Assembly (NCBI RefSeq): GCF_000092425.1
Contig: NC_014221.1
Location: 2,795,001-2,859,000, forward strand
Direction: 5' to 3'
From: Truepera radiovictrix DSM 17093
GTDB taxonomy: Bacteria > Deinococcota > Deinococci > Deinococcales > Trueperaceae
DNA: 64,000 nt
In this document: positions 53,959-60,837 of the stretch, in pieces
Numbering within the stretch: the first letter of the stretch is position 1
Layout of the letters: every line of letters starts with the position of its first letter
Notes under the pieces: generated by a model
Seen by the model: only the letters and a program-made list of their open reading frames with translations
The model's database searches: none
What the model was told of the DNA's origin: nothing
Made by a program: the position numbers and the translations under genes

Positions 53959-53986
53959 AGCATATCGCACGCCAGGCTAGTCTAGC
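53959..53986 (-). promoter_or_regulatory. -10 (TATGCT) and inverted-repeat operator of the Ugp-like operon
   Basis: TATGCT at 53964-53959. GCTAG-T-CTAGC (53976-53986) is a perfect inverted repeat just upstream, covering the spacer and -35 region, a likely repressor site. Confidence 0.45.
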
Positions 53987-54599
53987 TACGGTTTGTCAGC
54001 GCGGTGTCAGGCGGCACGCGATCGGTGCGCGCCCAATGACGGGCTGACGCTGAGAACGGGGCAAAGCGCCCGGGGAGGTCGCAGCCCAGAAACGCCTGGG
54101 CGGCAACGTGATCGCAGCCGCGTCGACAGGGGTCAGGGAGATGCTTACCCGAGCACGCGTAGCGGACGAGAGCCCAACGCCGCCCGGATGCGCGAAAGTC
54201 CTCTGATCTGCCGACGCCGTTTGTCGAGCTGCGGCTCTCGACCGTCTCGGGTTTTGTGACACCTCTTTGCGGTTAGGAGAGCTCGTCGGGCGAGCTGGGA
54301 GCGTGGGTGCGGTGGGAGGGTCGACCGAGCGACGCGGTAGCAGAACCTCGCTACCTCGTCGTAGCCGTGGCGGACTATGGGACCAGAGCTGCAGGGCGGG
54401 CCTAGGGCCTGTGGTCGTTGCGTATGGTCGTTGCAGAGCCGAACGCGGCTCTAAAAGCGCACGGTTGGCGCCACGCTTCGCATACCGAGCGTACCGGGCG
54501 TTCTGCGCGTGAAGCGCATGGGCTGAGGGCGGCAGCTCCCGATGGGACAGAACGAGCACCAAGGTAAGGGCTAATGCACCCCGCCCTCACGCGCACCCG
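53987..54599. other. 610-bp gap with no gene seen
   Basis: No supported frame. One TTGTGACACC near 54254 matches the TGTGACA motif seen elsewhere, and TGGTCGTTGC is repeated in tandem near 54413-54437. No RNA gene recognised. Confidence 0.4.
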
Positions 54600-54605
54600 T
54601 ACACT
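54600..54605 (+). promoter_or_regulatory. Leaderless-type -10 (TACACT) for nfuA
   Basis: TACACT ends 5 nt before ATG 54611. Confidence 0.5.
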
Positions 54606-54610
54606 AAAGC

Positions 54611-55207
54611 ATGCTGACCTTTACCGACACCGCCAAGGAGAGGGTCGCGCGCTTTTTGGCGCTGCAGCAGGCCCAGGGCGTGCGCGCGCTGCGCGTCGCC
54701 GGGGACCGCCGCGAACAGAAGCTCTGGCTCGTCAAACCCGAAGACCGCCGCCCCGATGACCACACCTTCCGCGTCGCGGGCGACGAGGGCTTCGACGTCT
54801 TCGTCGACCCCCGCAGCGCCGAGCAGCTCGCGGGCGCTACCGTCGACTTCGTCGAGGACGTCATGCAGAGCGGTTTCCGCGTCTTCTACCCGAGCCCCAC
54901 TTGGGACGACCCCGTTGCGCAGCGCGTGCAGGAGGTGCTCGACCGCATCATCAACCCCGGCGTCGCGAGCCACGGCGGGCACGTCTCGCTCGCCAAGGTC
55001 GAGGGCGACGCGGCGTACGTGCTCCTAGGGGGCGGTTGCCAAGGTTGCGGCGCCGCCGACATCACGCTGCGTCAAGGGATCGAGGAGGCCATCTGCAGCG
55101 CCGTGCCCGAGATCAAGCGGGTGCTCGACGCGACCGACCACGCGAGCGGCACCAACCCCTACTACGCCCCCGCCGAGTCGGGCGACTCGCCGCTCGCCCG
55201 CAGCTAG
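54611..55207 (+). CDS. nfuA: NfuA-like Fe-S cluster carrier
   Basis: 198 residues, leaderless-type start. The N-terminal half has a degenerate A-type (HesB/IscA-like) fold without its cysteines (VDFVEDVMQSGFRVFYPSP). The C-terminal half is a NifU-like domain: VQEVLDRIINPGVASHGGHVSLAKVEGDAAYVLLGGGCQGCGAADITLRQGIEEAI, with the CxxC that holds a [4Fe-4S] cluster between two subunits. This two-part form equals E. coli NfuA, which passes clusters to targets under stress. The isc/suf genes are not adjacent. Confidence 0.93.
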   Translation: MLTFTDTAKERVARFLALQQAQGVRALRVAGDRREQKLWLVKPEDRRPDDHTFRVAGDEGFDVFVDPRSAEQLAGATVDFVEDVMQSGFRVFYPSPTWDDPVAQRVQEVLDRIINPGVASHGGHVSLAKVEGDAAYVLLGGGCQGCGAADITLRQGIEEAICSAVPEIKRVLDATDHASGTNPYYAPAESGDSPLARS

Positions 55208-55307
55208 GCGGCGCCCCGGTATGCCGTACCCGCCCAGACCGCCTCGCCGCACTACCCTGCAGCTAGCACCCGGTAGCCTCTCCTGCGTCGACAAGCCGCG
55301 GACGCGC

Positions 55308-55433
55308 TGTGGATAACTTGTGGACAACCTGTGGATAACTCCCGTCCAACCTGTGGATAACCCGCCCGAATCTGGGGATAAGCCGTGGATAACCCGCCGC
55401 GGCACCCCCTCCGGAACCGCGGCTTGTGGATAA
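55308..55433 (+). promoter_or_regulatory. Array of seven DnaA boxes in one orientation, in phase with the helix
   Basis: TGTGGATAA (the complement of TTATCCACA) occurs exactly at 55308-55316, 55330-55338, 55352-55360 and 55425-55433. One-mismatch copies occur at 55319 (TGTGGACAA), 55373 (TGGGGATAA) and 55384 (CGTGGATAA). Start-to-start distances are 11, 11, 22, 21, 11 and 41. CAACCTGTGGATAAC is repeated exactly 22 bp apart. The last box overlaps the first possible fabH start codon. A multi-DnaA complex is expected here; whether it serves replication or fabH control is open. Confidence 0.88.
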
Positions 55434-56397
55434 CGCGGCGCACGTGAGCGTGCTCGGCGTCGGCTCCTACGTCCCCACAAAGCGCCTGACCAACGCCGAG
55501 CTCGAGCGCCTAGTGGACACCTCCGACGCCTGGATCACCACCCGCACCGGTATCTCGGAGCGGCGCGTGGCGGAGTCGGGGCAAGCGACCTCGGATCTGG
55601 CCCACGCCGCCGCCGCCGCCGCCCTCGAGGACGCCGGCACCCTCCCCGAGAGCATCGACCTCATCGTCGTCGGCACCTCGACGCCCGACCACGCCTTTCC
55701 GTCGGTCGCTTGCAAGGTGCAAGCGCGCCTCGGCTGCACCCGCGCGACCGCTTTCGACGTCAACGCGGCCTGCGCGGGTTTCTTAAGCGCCCTGCAGGTG
55801 GCCGAGCAGTTTCTCCGCGCGGGCGGGGCCACGCGGGCGCTCGTCATCGGCGCCGACACGATGTCGCGCATCGTGGACTATAGCGACCGCACGACCTGCA
55901 TCCTCTTCGGTGACGGCGCGGGCGCGGTGGTGCTCGCCAAAGGGGAGCGCCCCGGGCTCCACGCGACCGTCACCCACGCCGACGGGACGCACTACGAGCA
56001 GCTCTACGTCCACGGCGGCGGCAGCCGTTTGGACACCGAGGGCGAAAGGCCGCGCATCAAGATGAACGGGCGCGCGATCTTCCCCTTGGCCGTGCGCGCG
56101 ATGATCTCGGTGACCGAAGAGGTGCTCGCCAAAGCGGGCAAGACCCTCGACGACGTCACCTGGCTCGTACCGCACCAGGCCAACCAGCGCATCCTCAAAG
56201 CGGTCGCCGAAGGTTTGAACGTCCCCGAAACGCGCGTCGTGAGCACCATCCGCGACTACGGCAACAACTCGGCGGCGTCGGTCCCTCTGGCGCTCGACCT
56301 GGCCATTCGAGACGGGCGCATCCGGCGCGGCGACACGGTGCTGCTGACCGCTTTTGGCGGCGGTCTGGCGTGGGGCGGGGCGCTGCTGACGTTGTAA
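55426..56397 (+). CDS. fabH: Beta-ketoacyl-ACP synthase III
   Basis: 323 residues from GTG 55426, which lies inside the last DnaA box; GTG 55444 is an alternative giving VSVLGVGSYVP. FabH condenses acetyl-CoA with malonyl-ACP and starts fatty acid synthesis. Catalytic residues: Cys in DVNAACAGFLSAL, His in WLVPHQANQRI, Asn in IRDYGNNSAASVPLAL. TRTGISERR and FGGGLAWGGALL complete the signature. No other fab gene is adjacent. Its promoter is not visible apart from the DnaA-box region. Confidence 0.95.
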   Translation: MDNAAHVSVLGVGSYVPTKRLTNAELERLVDTSDAWITTRTGISERRVAESGQATSDLAHAAAAAALEDAGTLPESIDLIVVGTSTPDHAFPSVACKVQARLGCTRATAFDVNAACAGFLSALQVAEQFLRAGGATRALVIGADTMSRIVDYSDRTTCILFGDGAGAVVLAKGERPGLHATVTHADGTHYEQLYVHGGGSRLDTEGERPRIKMNGRAIFPLAVRAMISVTEEVLAKAGKTLDDVTWLVPHQANQRILKAVAEGLNVPETRVVSTIRDYGNNSAASVPLALDLAIRDGRIRRGDTVLLTAFGGGLAWGGALLTL

Positions 56398-56420
56398 CGG
56401 CAGAGGTCGGTAGCCAGAAT

Positions 56421-56465
56421 TCAGGGGTCAGAACCCAGCGTCAACGGGTTTCGCCTGACCCCTGA
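56421..56465. repeat. REP/MITE-like palindrome between convergent genes
   Basis: TCAGGGGTCAG (56421-56431) and CTGACCCCTGA (56455-56465) form a perfect 11-bp stem. Inside it AACCC and GGGTT pair, leaving a 9-nt loop and a 4-nt bulge (TCGC). The bulged imperfect hairpin with GGGGTCAG ends resembles REP elements mobilised by Y1-type (RAYT) transposases. It could also act as a bidirectional terminator. Confidence 0.5.
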
Positions 56466-56479
56466 GTCGTGGCCTCGGG

Positions 56480-59131
56480 CTACTGCCCTATCCTCACCCG
56501 CGCCGAGAGCACCACCACCCCCTGCCCCGGGGAAAAGGCGCGCAGCGGGTTGAGCTCCAACTCGGCGACCTCGGGCAGCTCCTCGACGAGCCTCGAGACC
56601 CTGAGAAGCGTCTCCTCGACGGCCCTAAGGTCGCTCGCAGGGTGGCCGCGGTAACCCAAAAGCAGCGGAAAGCTCCGCACGCTGCGGACCATCTCGGCGG
56701 CGTCGCGGTCGGTGAGGGGCGTGACGCGCAGCACCCGGTCGCGCAGCACCTCGCTGTAGAGCCCGCCCATCCCGAACGATACGAGCGGCCCGAAGAGCGG
56801 GTCGCCCTGCACCCCGACGGTGAGCCCCGTCCCCTCGGGGACCATCTTCTGCACCCAGACGCGTAGGGGCCCCTCCGAGACCGCGCGGCGGAGCTCGCCG
56901 AACGCCCGCCGCACCGCCGCGCTCTCCGTCAGGCCCAACTTGGGCTCCGCTCGCGGGTCGCCGACACCCGTGTCGTTGGTCGCCAGTTTGAGCACGACGG
57001 GGAAGCCGAGCGCCTCGGCGGCCGCGACCGCCTCATCTTCAGTGGTTGCGCCGCGCCCGGGGGGGAGGGGGAGGTTAAAGGCGCGCAGCAGCGTCGTCAC
57101 CTCCTCCGGGTCCAACCAACCGCCGCCCTGGGCGCGCTTCGCGCGGCAGAGCGCGCGCGCCGTGGGGAGGTCGAGGTCGTCAAAGCGCGGCAGCGTTCCC
57201 AAGGGCTCGGCGCGCCAGCGGGCGTAGGCGTAGGCGCGGGCGAGCGCGCGCGCCGCCGACTCGGGGAAGCGGTAGCTCGGCAACCGCTCGCGACCCGCAT
57301 AGAGCGGTTCGTGGGCACCCGTAAAGCAAGCCAGCACGGGGCCGGCGTATCCCGCCCCCCGCGCCCGCACGACCTCCTCGCCGAGCACCGCCCCGATCTC
57401 GGCCGCGGTGCTCGTCCCGAGGGGGGCGAACACGACGAGCAGGGCGTCGAAGGGGGAGGCGAGCGCCCGCCGAACGGCCTCTCGGTAGTCCTCGGGGGTC
57501 GCAAAAGCGCTCAGGTCAAACGGGTTCGCCTCGTCGTCCGTCGGCGGCGCGAAGGGGTCGAGCGGCGCCAGCCCCGCCGCGCGCAGCGTGTCGACCGCCA
57601 GGGCCGCCGGCCCGCTCGCGTTGGTGACCACCCCGACCCGCGGTCCACGGGGGAGGGGTTGGTGCGCCAGCAACGAGGCGACGTCAAACAGCTCCTCGAA
57701 GGTCTCCGTGCGGATCACCCCGGTCTGCTGAAAGAGCGCGTCCGCGGCCCGCTCGCTGAGCCCCCCTTCGGCGGCGGTCGCCGCGTCCAGGGGCGCGCGC
57801 CCCGCTTTAACCGCCAAGATGGGCTTTTTGCGGCCCACGCGGCGCGCGAGCCGCGCGAAACGGCGCGGGTTCCCGAACGAGGCCAAGTAGAGCAGGATCA
57901 GCTTCGTCGCCTCGTCGTCCTCCCAGTACTGCAGCAGATCGTTGCTGGAAACGTCCGCCTTGTTGCCCAAGCTCACGAAGCTCGAGAGCCCCAACCCCGC
58001 CGCCGCCGCGTGCTCCAAGATCGCGAGCCCCAGCGCGCCCGACTGCGACGACACCGCGACCGACCCCGCCGGTGGGGGGTGGGGGGCGAGGCTGGCGTTA
58101 AGGCCGACGCTTAGGTTGATCACGCCCAGGCTGTTGGGGCCGATCAGCCGCATGCCGTGCGCCCGCGAGCGCTCCGCGATCCCCTCCTGGAGCGCTCGCC
58201 CCGCCGCTCCGGTCTCGGCGAAGCCGGTCGTGACCACCACGAGCGCCCGCACCCCCGCCGCGCCGCAGGCGTCGACGGCCGCCAAAACCTGCTCGGGCGG
58301 GAGCGCGATAATCGCGAGGTCGGGGGGCTCCGGCAGGGCGGCTACGGAGGGTGCGGCGCCCTCGAGGTTGGGGTTGACGAGCGTCACCTCACCGGCAAAG
58401 GGCTGCGCGCGCAGGTGTTTGAGCAGCCGCTGCGAGGCGCTTTTGGGGGAGGTCGAGGCGCCGATCACCGCGACCCGGCGGGGGTGAAAAAAGGGGTAGA
58501 GCGAGGCGACGGTCGCGACGCGCTCGCGCAGCTCCATGCGCTCGACGCTCTCGCGGCTCGGCAAGATGGAGAAGTTCACCTCGACGTCGCCGTACTCGAG
58601 CCGCCTCTCGACCGCGAAGCCGCTGCTACCGAACATGCTGATCATCGGGCGGTTGCGCGCCATCGTCACGGCGGTAAAGCGCGTGATGCCGTGGCGCGCC
58701 GCGACCAGCGCGAGCCGCTCGAGAATGAGCGTGCCTAGGCCCTTGCCGTGAAAGGCGTCGTCGACCAAAAACGCGACCTCGGCGACCTCGGCGTCGGGGC
58801 TTTCGCGGACGTACTCGCCGGTCGCCAGCAGCCGCGGGTGCGCCGCGTCGCCGGCGAGCACAAAGAGGACGAGCTTGTTCTCGCGCGGCTCGGGCGCCAA
58901 CATCCGCTCGGCAGCGACCTCGATGGGGGTCTCCGCGTAGAAGCGGCGGACGTACGACTCTTTGGAGATGCTCCGCAAAAAGGTGCAGAGCAGCTCGAAG
59001 TCCTCCGGCGTCGCGGGCCGCAAGGTCGCGGTGCTGCCGTCGCGCAAGATGACCTGTCCGGCGTCGGGTGCCCCCTGCGGCTCCGGCGCCTGGTAGTAGC
59101 GCGCGTCACCCTCTCGGTCAGCCTGGCTCAT
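56480..59131 (-). CDS. GNAT acetyltransferase fused to ADP-forming acyl-CoA synthetase-like domains (Pat-like)
   Basis: 883 residues. Residues about 25-195 are a GNAT domain (ATPEDFELLCTFLRSISKES, acetyl-CoA loop AFHGKGLGTLILERL). Residues about 215-330 are a CoA-binding Rossmann domain (VAVIGASTSPKSASQRLLKHL). Residues about 340-480 are the succinyl-CoA-ligase-like part (SSQSGALGLAILEHAAAAGLG, SLGNKADV). An ATP-grasp domain ends the protein (PVVLKLATNDTGVGDP, GLTVGVQGDPLFGPLVSFGMGG). The phospho-His segment SHTGSLAG of active synthetases reads AAEGGLSE, so the synthetase is probably inactive. It is likely a protein-lysine acetyltransferase of the Pat type with GNAT at the N-terminus. Confidence 0.85.
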   Translation of the reverse strand: MSQADREGDARYYQAPEPQGAPDAGQVILRDGSTATLRPATPEDFELLCTFLRSISKESYVRRFYAETPIEVAAERMLAPEPRENKLVLFVLAGDAAHPRLLATGEYVRESPDAEVAEVAFLVDDAFHGKGLGTLILERLALVAARHGITRFTAVTMARNRPMISMFGSSGFAVERRLEYGDVEVNFSILPSRESVERMELRERVATVASLYPFFHPRRVAVIGASTSPKSASQRLLKHLRAQPFAGEVTLVNPNLEGAAPSVAALPEPPDLAIIALPPEQVLAAVDACGAAGVRALVVVTTGFAETGAAGRALQEGIAERSRAHGMRLIGPNSLGVINLSVGLNASLAPHPPPAGSVAVSSQSGALGLAILEHAAAAGLGLSSFVSLGNKADVSSNDLLQYWEDDEATKLILLYLASFGNPRRFARLARRVGRKKPILAVKAGRAPLDAATAAEGGLSERAADALFQQTGVIRTETFEELFDVASLLAHQPLPRGPRVGVVTNASGPAALAVDTLRAAGLAPLDPFAPPTDDEANPFDLSAFATPEDYREAVRRALASPFDALLVVFAPLGTSTAAEIGAVLGEEVVRARGAGYAGPVLACFTGAHEPLYAGRERLPSYRFPESAARALARAYAYARWRAEPLGTLPRFDDLDLPTARALCRAKRAQGGGWLDPEEVTTLLRAFNLPLPPGRGATTEDEAVAAAEALGFPVVLKLATNDTGVGDPRAEPKLGLTESAAVRRAFGELRRAVSEGPLRVWVQKMVPEGTGLTVGVQGDPLFGPLVSFGMGGLYSEVLRDRVLRVTPLTDRDAAEMVRSVRSFPLLLGYRGHPASDLRAVEETLLRVSRLVEELPEVAELELNPLRAFSPGQGVVVLSARVRIGQ

Positions 59132-59203
59132 CGGACCCCCTTCGCCCTACAGTCTACAGGTGGGCCCCAAAGTTCCTCTACCCAGAAGGCGCTCACCGGC
59201 GCG

Positions 59204-59209
59204 TATAGT
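59204..59209 (+). promoter_or_regulatory. Leaderless-type -10 (TATAGT)
   Basis: TATAGT ends 6 nt before GTG 59216. Confidence 0.5.
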
Positions 59210-59215
59210 GAGCGC

Positions 59216-59683
59216 GTGTCACGTCCTATCCACAGCAGCGACCCAAACCACCCCGGTAAGGTCGCGGACAACCACCCTGACATGACCGGCGCCGACCGGG
59301 GCGACCAACCTGGCGCCGCCAGCGTCCGTCAGCGGCTCTGGGGGGCGCAGCGCGCGGCGATCGAGGGCGCCCTCCACACCCTCGACCCCGACCTCGCCGC
59401 GCTCATCACCGACGTCGTCTACGAGACCGTCTTGGCGCGCCCCGGGCTCGACCTCAAAACGCGCGAGCTGCTCGCCGTCACCGCCCTGATCGGCGTCGGG
59501 GGCGAGCGGGAGCTCAAGACGCACCTGCGCGGCGCGCTGCGCTGCGGCGCCACCGTCGGCGAGCTCAAAGAGGTGATCATCCAGGCGGCGATGTTCGTGG
59601 GCTTTCCCAAAGCGCTCGCCGCCATGCGGGCGCTAAGGGGGCTCGAGCCCCCCCCGGCGCCGGACGCCGCCGAGGTCGGCTGA
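59216..59683 (+). CDS. Carboxymuconolactone decarboxylase family protein
   Basis: 155 residues from GTG 59216, leaderless-type; ATG 59281 would drop a polar N-terminal tail. The core LDLKTRELLAVTALIGVGGERELKTHLRGALRCGATVGELKEVIIQAAMFVGFPKALAAM is the gamma-carboxymuconolactone decarboxylase pattern with the conserved His and no CxxC. The real reaction is unknown; no aromatic catabolic genes are near. Confidence 0.87.
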   Translation: MSRPIHSSDPNHPGKVADNHPDMTGADRGDQPGAASVRQRLWGAQRAAIEGALHTLDPDLAALITDVVYETVLARPGLDLKTRELLAVTALIGVGGERELKTHLRGALRCGATVGELKEVIIQAAMFVGFPKALAAMRALRGLEPPPAPDAAEVG

Positions 59684-59685
59684 GC

Positions 59686-60573
59686 TCAGCGCGGCTCGAG
59701 CAGCATCTTGGCGGTGCACACCTCGCGCTCACCCGCGAGCACCCGGCAATCGAAGCCGGCGATACCCGTCGCGAGCAGCGCGCGCTCGTCCGCGAACGCC
59801 TCCGGCGCGCGCCGCACCTCGAAGCGCGCCGCCTCACCGGCCCAGCAGAGGTCGCTCGCCACGACGCTCGCGCGCACCCCGCGAAAGGCGCCCGTCGCGA
59901 GCAGGTGCGACGCGGTATCGCCGAGCTGGCCGACGAGGAGCGCCACGGGCAGCGCCGGGTACGAGGCGAAGTGCCCCGCGCAGGCCGCTTCGGGCACCGC
60001 CGGCACCTCGTAGCTAGCGGTGTCGGTGACGCTGAGGCGCCCCGGTAGCGCGGCGCACATCCGGGCACGCGGCGCCGTCGCGCGCGCCCGGTGCCGGAAA
60101 AGGCGCCGAAACGCGTACTCGGTCAAGATGGTGTAGCTCACCTCGAGGCGCGCTAGGGGCTCGTCGCCGACGCTCGCCGTGATGCTCGAGCGGGCGCTGC
60201 GTTTGTTGAGGTCCTCTAGCTGCGCGCAAAAGCTCACCGGCGTGCCGTAGGGCGCGGCGCTCGGCAGCGCGTAAAACTCGGCGCGCTGCGCCAAGTAAAA
60301 CCGCCGGTCGTCGTCCCCCTGCGCGAGCGCCGCGCCGCAGAGGCCGGCGATTGCCGCGTGGCGGCTGATCTCGGCGCTGCTCATCGGGCCGACCTCGCGT
60401 CCGAGGGGCAGGTCGGCGGCGGCGGTTGCGTAAAAGCGCCCTTCATGAGCGCGCAGCTTATCGAGGGCGAAGTAGGGGCGCGAGACGCAGATGCGCGTGA
60501 GCAGCGCCGTTTCGGAGACGGGCGTGCCGGGCAGAGCGGCAGACGTCGGCGTGGTTTCGACAGGAAGCTGCAT
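59686..60573 (-). CDS. Hotdog-fold protein, probably two hotdog domains
   Basis: 295 residues from an ATG with AAAGG upstream. The C-terminal half contains GHFASYPALPVALLVGQLGDTASHLL, close to the FabA/FabZ active-site helix (GHFPxxPxxPGVL). The N-terminal half has EISRHAAIAGLCGAALAQ and FYLAQRAEFYAL, which fit a second hotdog. A dehydratase or thioesterase acting on an acyl carrier is likely, but the catalytic residues are not clear. It converges with the CMD gene and diverges from the GGDEF-EAL gene. Confidence 0.55.
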   Translation of the reverse strand: MQLPVETTPTSAALPGTPVSETALLTRICVSRPYFALDKLRAHEGRFYATAAADLPLGREVGPMSSAEISRHAAIAGLCGAALAQGDDDRRFYLAQRAEFYALPSAAPYGTPVSFCAQLEDLNKRSARSSITASVGDEPLARLEVSYTILTEYAFRRLFRHRARATAPRARMCAALPGRLSVTDTASYEVPAVPEAACAGHFASYPALPVALLVGQLGDTASHLLATGAFRGVRASVVASDLCWAGEAARFEVRRAPEAFADERALLATGIAGFDCRVLAGEREVCTAKMLLEPR

Positions 60574-60697
60574 GAGTCGGGCCTTTCATCCCGTCGCCCT
60601 TCGGGGCGGTCGGGAAACGTCACAAGAGGCAAAGTTCACACCGGGGGTGCGCTGTGCAACGGTTCAAGCATAGAGCGCTCTGCAGCGCGTATTGTGG

Positions 60698-60753
60698 GTG
60701 TCACAGCGCCGCCGGGCCCATGGTGACACACTTCGGGCGCGGCGCTTGTGACC
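60698..60753. promoter_or_regulatory. TGTGACA-type motifs upstream of the c-di-GMP gene
   Basis: GTGTCAC (60698-60704) and GTGACAC (60723-60729) are a perfect inverted pair; TGTGACC is at 60747-60753. They lie about 45-100 bases upstream of the expected transcription start, in the divergent region shared with the hotdog gene. The same half-site is repeated at 230-282. Confidence 0.4.
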
Positions 60754-60763
60754 TGCTGCGCGC

Positions 60764-60792
60764 TTTACCTGCCCGTAAAGGGCGCTTATGCT
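60764..60792 (+). promoter_or_regulatory. Promoter of the GGDEF-EAL gene
   Basis: TTTACC (60764-60769), 17-nt spacer, TATGCT (60787-60792). The leader is about 40 nt with GAGGG near the ATG at 60838. Confidence 0.6.
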
Positions 60793-60837
60793 ACACCGGC
60801 GAGCGCGACACCGCTCAGCCGTGAGGGCGCCTAGACG

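Noticed and set aside
53996-54562. 188-codon minus-strand frame in the gap before nfuA
   Set aside because: Arg/Ser/Pro-rich shadow-like composition, no ribosome-binding site, no recognisable domain.
55025-55480. Minus-strand frame with repeated LSTG/VIH units at the nfuA-fabH junction
   Set aside because: The repeats are simply the translated DnaA-box array; no start signal and no family resemblance.
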